A stretch of 64,000 nt of DNA from assembly GCF_030695525.1 (NCBI RefSeq), contig NZ_JAUYSS010000009.1, positions 1 to 64,000 of the forward strand, read 5' to 3'. Origin of the DNA: Daejeonella sp. GTDB taxonomy: Bacteria > Bacteroidota > Bacteroidia > Sphingobacteriales > Sphingobacteriaceae. A model generated the notes under the pieces. The model was not told the DNA's origin and did no database searches. It was given only the letters and a program-made list of their open reading frames with translations. This document shows positions 58,301-64,000 of this stretch, one piece after another (the stretch's first letter is position 1; each line of letters opens with the position of its first letter). A program made the position numbers and the translations under genes.

Positions 58301-58392
58301 ATAATTTCCAGCCTCCCAAGTATTCTGACCATTTTACTATCAACCTTCCCGAATTACCTGTGTCTAAAACGTAATTTTTCTTATTTTGCACC

Positions 58393-59538
58393 ATGCTGTT
58401 TCAGGAAGTTATTGGTCAGAATGCGATAAAGGAACAACTGATTCAATCAGTTATTGAGAATAGGGTAAGTCATGCGCAATTATTTCTTGGTCCTGAAGGT
58501 TCAGGCAGTTTCGCACTAGCCCTGGCTTATGCCCAATATATTTCATGTACTGAAAGAACTGCAACAGACAGTTGCGGCAATTGTTCTTCCTGCAGGAAAT
58601 ATAATAAGCTGATACATCCTGACCTTCATTTTTCCTATCCATTTTTCAGAGGAGGGGAAAAGGAAGATTCAATGGCCGACCTCGGCGAGTGGCGTGAACT
58701 GGTATTGGGCAATCCCTATTTTGACCTCGATGAATGGCGTCTTCGGCTGGATGCTCAGAACAAACAACCCAATATTAACAAAGCCGAATGTCTGAATATT
58801 CTGCACCGGCTTTCATTAAAAGCCTTTGAATCGGAGTATAAGACTATGATTATCTGGCTTCCCGAATATCTGAAGAATGAGGGGAACCGGCTTTTAAAAA
58901 CATTGGAGGAACCGGCTAGTAAAACACTTATTATTTTGGTCGCACAAAATCAGGATCAGATCTTAAATACCATTATTTCCAGAACACAGTTAGTTAAGAT
59001 ACCGGCTTTAAAGAATGAAGATATTGTGCGTTATCTTATTGACAATAAGGACATATCTGAAACCCAGGCTTCCCGCATAGCCTATTTGAGTGATGGCAAT
59101 ATGCAGGCTGCCCTGAATCTTTTGAAAGAAGATGATCATGATGATTTCAGGAATTTTTCGAACTGGATGCGGTTGACCTTTGCCGATAAAGGAGCTCAGA
59201 TCATCGATTTTGTTGATCAGCTTTCTAAACTGGGTCGGGAGAACCAGAAAAATATGTTGCGTTATGGAGTTCAGATGATCCGCGAATGCATTATGTTGAT
59301 GTCAGGTGCAGAATCATTAGTACATTTACCATCAATAGAGCTGGATTTTGTTAAAAATTTCAGCAAACAACTGGATCTTGCTAAATGCGAAGCCCTGGTA
59401 AATGAACTGGAAAAGGCTCATTATCACATTGAACGTAATGCAAATCCGAAAATTTTATTTTTAGATGTATCTTTACAGTTCGTTAAAATTTTAAAGTTTA
59501 ATACGCTCCCTGCGGGGACTCAATATATATTGAATTAG
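58393..59538 (+). CDS. holB: DNA polymerase III delta' subunit
   Basis: 381 residues. A RecA/AAA+ clamp-loader fold starts LFQEVIGQNAIKEQLI. The P-loop position reads LGPEGSGSFALA without the Lys, as expected for the non-hydrolysing delta' subunit. A four-Cys zinc module (C-x8-CGNCSSC) and the SRC-like ISRTQLVKIPALK block follow. It is part of the clamp loader. A TATTTTGC element ends 3 nt before the ATG. The ricT-like gene starts 2 bp downstream. Confidence 0.93.
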   Translation: MLFQEVIGQNAIKEQLIQSVIENRVSHAQLFLGPEGSGSFALALAYAQYISCTERTATDSCGNCSSCRKYNKLIHPDLHFSYPFFRGGEKEDSMADLGEWRELVLGNPYFDLDEWRLRLDAQNKQPNINKAECLNILHRLSLKAFESEYKTMIIWLPEYLKNEGNRLLKTLEEPASKTLIILVAQNQDQILNTIISRTQLVKIPALKNEDIVRYLIDNKDISETQASRIAYLSDGNMQAALNLLKEDDHDDFRNFSNWMRLTFADKGAQIIDFVDQLSKLGRENQKNMLRYGVQMIRECIMLMSGAESLVHLPSIELDFVKNFSKQLDLAKCEALVNELEKAHYHIERNANPKILFLDVSLQFVKILKFNTLPAGTQYILN

Positions 59539-59540
59539 AT

Positions 59541-60914
59541 ATGGGATGTGGTAGTTGTTCAACGGGTGGCTGTGCCCCAGCCGGATGCAAGAGTAATGGT
59601 TCATGCCTTACAAATGGTTGCAGTAAATTAGATGTTTATGATTGGTTGTCGCATATGGATATGCCTTCTAATTTTAAACCCTTTAATATCATAGAAATTA
59701 AATTCAAGGGCTCGCGAAAGGAGTTCTTTCTAAATACCGAAAATTTATACCTCGAAGCCGGGGAGCTGGTAGCTGTTGAAACCACTACCGGTGGGTTTGA
59801 TATTGGGCATGTTTCCCTAACCGGAGAGCTGGTTCGTATGCAGCTTAAAAAGAGGCATGTACGTACAGATGATGTATTAAAAAAGATCTATCGAAAAGCT
59901 ACTCCAACAGATGTAGAAAAATGGAAGGTTTCAAAGGATCTCGAGTTTGAAACTATGCACAAAGCAAGGGTTTTGGCAAAGGAACTTGGCCTGGCAATGA
60001 AACTGAGTGATGTGGATTATCAGGGTGACCGGACTAAAGCTACATTTTATTATACCGCCGAGGGTCGGGTTGATTTCAGGGAGCTCATTAAAAAAATGGC
60101 AGAGACCTTCCGGATCCGTATTGAGATGCGGCAAATTGGAATGCGTCAGGAAGCCAGCCGGCTGGGGGGCATAGGCTCTTGCGGCCGTGAACTATGTTGT
60201 TCAACCTGGTTAACAGATTTTAAGACAGTATCGACTTCTGCGGCAAGATATCAGAACCTTTCTTTGAATACACTTAAACTTGCCGGGCAGTGCGGCAAAT
60301 TAAAATGCTGTTTGAATTATGAGTTGGATACCTATATGGATGCTCTTAGGGATATTCCTGATAATGTGGAACGCCTCGAAACAATGACCGGGACGGTAAG
60401 ACATCAGAAAACAGATATATTCAAGAAACTGATGTGGTTTAGTTATCCAAATGATGATAACTGGATTCCGGTAGATATTGCCAGAGTAAAAGAGGTTCAG
60501 AAACTAAATAAAGAGGGAATTAAACCGGAATATTTGAAAGTAGAGCTTGCCGAAGAAGATAAACCTGTTGTTGCTAAGGTGTTTGATTACGAAAATGTAG
60601 TTGGGCAGGATAGCCTGACCCGTCTTGATAACAAGGGTGGAAAGAACAAGAAAAGTAATCGCAACAAGAACCGAAATAAACCCAAAGGACCCGGTGCCCC
60701 ACAAGCAGGTACAGCTACACCTGCCGGACAGGAAACGGCTGAAAGGGTACCAAAGCCTCATAATCCTAATCAGCAACAAAGACCAGCAGGTCCGCAAGTT
60801 GAAAGACCTGAAGGCCCAAACCGAAATAATAAACGAAGGAAAAATTTCAGGAATAACAACAACCGTGAAAAGCCTGCTGGAGATCAGGCAGCAGGAGGGA
60901 AACCTACAGAATAA
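59541..60914 (+). CDS. PSP1-domain protein (RicT/YaaT-like)
   Basis: 457 residues. A Cys-rich start (MGCGSCSTGGC, CKSNGSCLTNGCSK) precedes the PSP1 domain (about 45-290), whose Cys residues GIGSCGRELCCSTW and AGQCGKLKCCLNYE match the Fe-S-binding RicT/YaaT family. The last 90 residues are a low-complexity basic tail rich in Asn, Lys, Gly and Pro. In Bacillus, RicT acts with RicA and RicF in RNA processing; partners are not visible here. It is coupled to holB (2 bp) and followed by gldH (4 bp). Confidence 0.92.
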   Translation: MGCGSCSTGGCAPAGCKSNGSCLTNGCSKLDVYDWLSHMDMPSNFKPFNIIEIKFKGSRKEFFLNTENLYLEAGELVAVETTTGGFDIGHVSLTGELVRMQLKKRHVRTDDVLKKIYRKATPTDVEKWKVSKDLEFETMHKARVLAKELGLAMKLSDVDYQGDRTKATFYYTAEGRVDFRELIKKMAETFRIRIEMRQIGMRQEASRLGGIGSCGRELCCSTWLTDFKTVSTSAARYQNLSLNTLKLAGQCGKLKCCLNYELDTYMDALRDIPDNVERLETMTGTVRHQKTDIFKKLMWFSYPNDDNWIPVDIARVKEVQKLNKEGIKPEYLKVELAEEDKPVVAKVFDYENVVGQDSLTRLDNKGGKNKKSNRNKNRNKPKGPGAPQAGTATPAGQETAERVPKPHNPNQQQRPAGPQVERPEGPNRNNKRRKNFRNNNNREKPAGDQAAGGKPTE

Positions 60915-60918
60915 TTTA

Positions 60919-61395
60919 ATGAAGCCGGTTAAAATATTGTTTTTATTTGTTGCTTTATTGGCGACCTTCCTGGCTTCCTGTCAGGATCAGTCGGCAATTG
61001 TAGATACCAATATTGAACTGGATAAGCATAACTGGTCTTATACAGAGAAAGTCAAAATTCCATTGCGCATTGAGGCAACAGATATATCCTATAACTTTTA
61101 CCTCAACCTCCGGCATACCTCAGATTATAAGTATTCAAATATTTTTATGCTGATCCATATTATTGGGCCTGATGGAAAAAAAACAACTGAAAGAAGAGAG
61201 TTTAAACTGGCTCTTCCCGATGGAGAGTGGTTGGGCAGCGGATCGGGGAATTTATACAGTTATCAGATCTTATTTAAGGAAGGCCATAAATTTTCTTTAC
61301 CTGGGAATTATGTTATTGAACTGGAACAGAATATGAGGGATAATCCGCTTGACTATGTAACTGATGCCGGAATCAGGGTAGAAAAGGCTAAATAG
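60919..61395 (+). CDS. gldH: gliding-motility lipoprotein GldH
   Basis: 158 residues from the ATG at 60919; the longer frame from 60625 lies inside the ricT-like gene and is rejected. It has a lipobox (FLFVALLATFLASC, Cys about residue 20) and a GldH domain (YTEKVKIPLRIEATDISYNF, NLRHTSDYKYSNIFMLIHI, PDGEWLGSGSGNLYSYQILF). GldH is needed for Flavobacterium gliding and the associated type IX secretion machinery, and is retained in many non-gliding Bacteroidota. It follows holB and ricT in one transcript. Confidence 0.95.
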   Translation: MKPVKILFLFVALLATFLASCQDQSAIVDTNIELDKHNWSYTEKVKIPLRIEATDISYNFYLNLRHTSDYKYSNIFMLIHIIGPDGKKTTERREFKLALPDGEWLGSGSGNLYSYQILFKEGHKFSLPGNYVIELEQNMRDNPLDYVTDAGIRVEKAK

Positions 61396-61596
61396 ATGAA
61401 TGCATTTAAAAAGTTTCTGACCAGCACTTATTACAACTATTTAACAATATTTCTGATTGCTTTCTGCCTTTTTTCAGTATTAATATTTGAGCCAGGGCAT
61501 CCTCTTTATGTTTTTTCATTCCTTTGTGCACCTGTTATTTTAATACTTCAGCAATACCGAAAAAATCTGATCAAAAAATCTGGAACGAAGCCCTGA
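61396..61596 (+). CDS. small two-helix membrane protein
   Basis: 66 residues starting at the base after the gldH stop codon. Two likely membrane helices (about 14-30 and 35-51) and a basic tail (QQYRKNLIKKSG). It is probably the last gene of the holB-ricT-gldH transcript and is convergent with murF, 1 bp apart. No family recognised. Confidence 0.75.
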   Translation: MNAFKKFLTSTYYNYLTIFLIAFCLFSVLIFEPGHPLYVFSFLCAPVILILQQYRKNLIKKSGTKP

Positions 61597-61597
61597 A

Positions 61598-62911
61598 TTA
61601 CAGTACTGGCAATAATATTTCAAGCTTCATTCCTCTGGATCCTTTAACAAGAACTGTACAATTTTTTATCGGATTTTTCTCCAGTGCCTGCTGTGTCTCC
61701 TGAACCGTTCTAAAAAATTCAGCAGTATTACTTCCTTTCAGTTTATAGAACTCTTCTCCAATAAAAATCTTTCGGACTGTATTAACCGTCAATGCCTTAT
61801 CCAGAATCAATTGATGTTCTCTGATTGCTTCATTTCCCAGTTCAAACATATCACCTAAAATTATTGCTTTAGAATCGGTATTCATTGATTCAAGGTTATT
61901 TAAAGCTACGATCATACTGCTTGGATTTGCATTATAATAATCGCAGATTATTGTATTCTGTTCAGTTTTTAATAACTGGGAGCGGTTATTTAGAGGATGG
62001 TAAGAGCTAATCCCGGTATTGATTTGTTCGGGACTAAGATTAAAATAGCTGCCCACACAGATAGCAGAAACTATATTATCAAAATTATAGATTCCGGGTA
62101 AATTTGATTTTGCTGTAAAGCTGTTCTTATCAGAAGGTTCGCCATTGCTTTCCCAGATTATCTCGAGAAAGGGTGAAGAAGCTATTAGTCTTGCGCTTGT
62201 GAAATTATCCTTTCCTGAGCCATAGCTTACTATGTTTTCAAGTCTGCGTTCAACACACATTTCTTTCAAAACCTGATCATCAGCATTGATGAATATAGTA
62301 CCCCCGGTTTTCGCTATGAATTCATAAAGTTCACCCTTCCCAATTCTGACTCCTTCAATTCCACCGAATCCCTCTAAATGTGCTTTACCAACATTTGTGA
62401 TCAGTCCCTGTGTAGGCTGAGAAATTTCACAAAGAAAGCCGATCTCTTTCTGATGGTTTGCCCCCATTTCAATGATTGCAATTTCGCAGGAATCATCTAT
62501 TGATAAAACACTTAATGGGACCCCAATATGGTTATTCAGGTTTCCTTCTGTTGCGAAGGTTTTAAACTGTTGTGAAAGTACAGATCTTATTAACTCCTTG
62601 GTAGTGGTTTTTCCATTGCTTCCTGTAATCCCGATTACCGGGATGCTGAGCTGTTTCCGATGAAATCTGGCAAGGTCCTGAAGTGTTTCCAAAACATCCG
62701 ACACGAGTATAAAGTGCTCATTTACAGCATATTTTTTATCATCGATTATTGCAAAGGCTGCACCGCTTTCAATGGCCTTAAGGGCAAACTCATTACCATC
62801 GAAATGATCCCCCTTCAACGCAAAGAACAGACATGATTTACTGATCTTTCTGGTATCAGTACAAATTATCGGATGCTTCCTGTATACCTTATATAACTGT
62901 TCAATATTCAT
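61598..62911 (-). CDS. murF: UDP-N-acetylmuramoyl-tripeptide--D-Ala-D-Ala ligase
   Basis: 437 residues. ATP site VIGITGSNGKTTTKELI, the EMGANHQKEIGFLCEI block and the C-terminal ILGDMFELGNEAIREH and VLVKGSRGMKLE are diagnostic. It adds D-Ala-D-Ala to the UDP-MurNAc tripeptide in the cytoplasm, the last step of precursor stem-peptide synthesis. It stands apart from a dcw cluster. The start has no clear TAnnTTTG element nearby. Confidence 0.96.
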   Translation of the reverse strand: MNIEQLYKVYRKHPIICTDTRKISKSCLFFALKGDHFDGNEFALKAIESGAAFAIIDDKKYAVNEHFILVSDVLETLQDLARFHRKQLSIPVIGITGSNGKTTTKELIRSVLSQQFKTFATEGNLNNHIGVPLSVLSIDDSCEIAIIEMGANHQKEIGFLCEISQPTQGLITNVGKAHLEGFGGIEGVRIGKGELYEFIAKTGGTIFINADDQVLKEMCVERRLENIVSYGSGKDNFTSARLIASSPFLEIIWESNGEPSDKNSFTAKSNLPGIYNFDNIVSAICVGSYFNLSPEQINTGISSYHPLNNRSQLLKTEQNTIICDYYNANPSSMIVALNNLESMNTDSKAIILGDMFELGNEAIREHQLILDKALTVNTVRKIFIGEEFYKLKGSNTAEFFRTVQETQQALEKNPIKNCTVLVKGSRGMKLEILLPVL

Positions 62912-63134
62912 TTTGGATAGCTTGGTACAATAATAATACTTTTGTTCCTCTCAGGCGAAGAATTTGGTAATTATGCGATTCTCTCGTACATTCGGGAGAT
63001 TTCTTTAGGCTTTAAAATGGCTGAATGACACTCATACCGGTATAATTGCTTCAATTTATGCTGTTCAATCTATGCTGTTTTATGTCCTTCCGTTTTGACC
63101 TGGGATATTACCAATTATAAACACAGAATTCCGG
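62912..63134. other. divergent promoter region murF / M14 peptidase
   Basis: 220 bp between divergent genes, with no open frame. An inverted CAATTTATGCTGTTC / AATCTATGCTGTTT direct-repeat pair near 63052-63085 is the only visible structure. Confidence 0.35.
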
Positions 63135-64000
63135 ATGAAAAAATATTTTATTCTGCTCCTCTTTTTAACAGGACTGCAATTGAATGGATTTGCCCAAAAA
63201 ATTCAATCACCATCCGAATTTCTCGGTTATCGGCTGGGGGATCAATTTACTCCACATTACAGGGTGCTTGAATATTACAAATATCTGGCTTCCGTCTCAA
63301 AGAATATCAAGTTGCAGGATTATGGCAAAACAAATGAAGGCCGACCTTTATTTCTTGCTTTTGTTGGTTCGGATTCAAATATTTCCCGTCTTGAAGAGAT
63401 CAGAAAGAATAATATGAAACTTACCGGAATTAAAGATGGCTTAAATACCACAGTGGCTGGAGAAGTATTAAAAGATCAACCGATATTGGTATGGTTTAGT
63501 TACAATGTTCACGGAAACGAATCTGTATCAACAGAAGCTTCATTACAAACCGTTTTTGATCTTCTAGACCCTTCCAATTCAAGAACTAAAGAATGGTTAA
63601 AAAATTCTTTGCTTATTCTTGATCCTTGTTTAAACCCTGATGGAAGGGAGCGTTACGTTAATTTTTATAATCCAATTAAAAATTCGATTCCAGATGCCCT
63701 TCCTTTTGCCCGTGAGCATATGGAACCATGGCCTGGAGGCAGGTCCAATCATTATTATTTTGATTTGAACCGCGACTGGGTATGGCAAAGTCAGGTCGAA
63801 TCCCAACAGCGGCTAGCGGTTTATAATCAATGGCTTCCGCAGGTTCATGTTGATTTTCATGAACAGGGAATTAATAATCCATATTATTTTGCTCCGGCGG
63901 CCGAACCCTACCATCAGGACATCAGCAAATGGCAGCGGGAATTTCAAACAATTATTGGTAAGAATAATGCACGCTACTTCGATCAAAATGGTTGGATGTA
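63135..64000 (+). CDS. M14-family zinc carboxypeptidase, truncated by window end
   Basis: At least 288 residues, cut at the right edge. Signal peptide (YFILLLFLTGLQLNGFAQ) then an M14 domain: first zinc ligands in YNVHGNESVSTEAS (H-x-x-E), LILDPCLNPDGRERYVNF, YFDLNRDWVWQSQVESQQ and PQVHVDFHEQGINNPYYFAP with the third ligand His. Likely a periplasmic or secreted metallocarboxypeptidase acting on peptides or peptidoglycan stems. Members in Bacteroidota are usually 800 residues or more, so most of the gene lies outside. Confidence 0.9.
   Translation, partial: MKKYFILLLFLTGLQLNGFAQKIQSPSEFLGYRLGDQFTPHYRVLEYYKYLASVSKNIKLQDYGKTNEGRPLFLAFVGSDSNISRLEEIRKNNMKLTGIKDGLNTTVAGEVLKDQPILVWFSYNVHGNESVSTEASLQTVFDLLDPSNSRTKEWLKNSLLILDPCLNPDGRERYVNFYNPIKNSIPDALPFAREHMEPWPGGRSNHYYFDLNRDWVWQSQVESQQRLAVYNQWLPQVHVDFHEQGINNPYYFAPAAEPYHQDISKWQREFQTIIGKNNARYFDQNGWM

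Noticed and set aside
60625-60918. 98-codon extension of gldH
   Set aside because: It lies inside the ricT-like gene and precedes a clear lipoprotein signal peptide.
1-64000. tRNA, rRNA or CRISPR array
   Set aside because: No cloverleaf, rRNA motif or regularly spaced direct repeats were found by reading both strands.

Overview
The window reads as chromosomal DNA of a Bacteroidota bacterium, most likely Sphingobacteriaceae (Pedobacter/Mucilaginibacter-like). The support is the gliding lipoprotein GldH, a LytTR two-component pair, DUF5916 and DUF3078 outer-membrane proteins, the fused RhaD aldolase-dehydrogenase, TAnnTTTG promoter elements and moderate-to-low G+C. This placement is inference from gene content; no rRNA or tRNA gene was seen.

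Layout. 1-1.6 kb: tail of an accessory module (small membrane protein overlapping a CHAP-domain lysin, then a small HTH protein). 2.1-7.2 kb: a compact class I lanthipeptide (RiPP) locus. It holds a LanB dehydratase interrupted by one in-frame TAG, a LytTR response regulator and LytS-like kinase on the opposite strand, and at 7050-7184 a 44-residue Thr-rich peptide gene with its own terminator that looks like the substrate. No LanC, exporter or protease gene is present here. 7.5-8.8 kb: PepSY membrane protein with possible Fur boxes. 9.2-11.8 kb: trmD, rplS and an MscS channel. 11.8-13.5 kb: decayed region with a dispersed repeat, a dead IS4-like element and a frameshifted Cys-rich small gene. 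13.5-20 kb: housekeeping (psd, hpt, AsmA-GT51 transglycosylase, mrp, nifU, def).

20-27.6 kb: complete L-rhamnose catabolic operon (rhaT, fused rhaD, rhaI, rhaB, rhaM) with a GntR regulator and a direct-repeat operator candidate. 27.6-29.6 kb: M16 peptidase and MsrA. 29.8-35.4 kb: an eight-gene, translationally coupled type II fatty-acid-synthase-like operon (FabG, hotdog protein, ACP, ketosynthase, FabI-like reductase, AcpS, hydrolase, acyltransferase), a candidate for a specialised lipid. 35.5-40.9 kb: TPR protein, then MpaB-type oxygenase, DUF2809, CreD, a winged-helix regulator and a membrane protein.

41.1-48.2 kb: comM (yifB) with a second, about 8% diverged copy of only its last 487 bp some 4 kb away. 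Between the copies lie an XRE regulator, a putative outer-membrane barrel and a lipoprotein. This is either an insertion that replaced the comM 3' end or a decayed tandem duplication. 48.4-64 kb: ordinary core genes (ffh, DUF5916, DUF3078, glucosaminidase-LysM lipoprotein, O-methyltransferase, ruvX, PLP decarboxylase, holB, ricT-like, gldH, murF, and a partial M14 peptidase at the right edge).

Four copies of a MITE-like repeat of about 170-205 bp with nested inverted ends are scattered through the window. Several genes carry a TAnnTTTGC element only 3-4 nt before the start codon, which predicts leaderless mRNAs.
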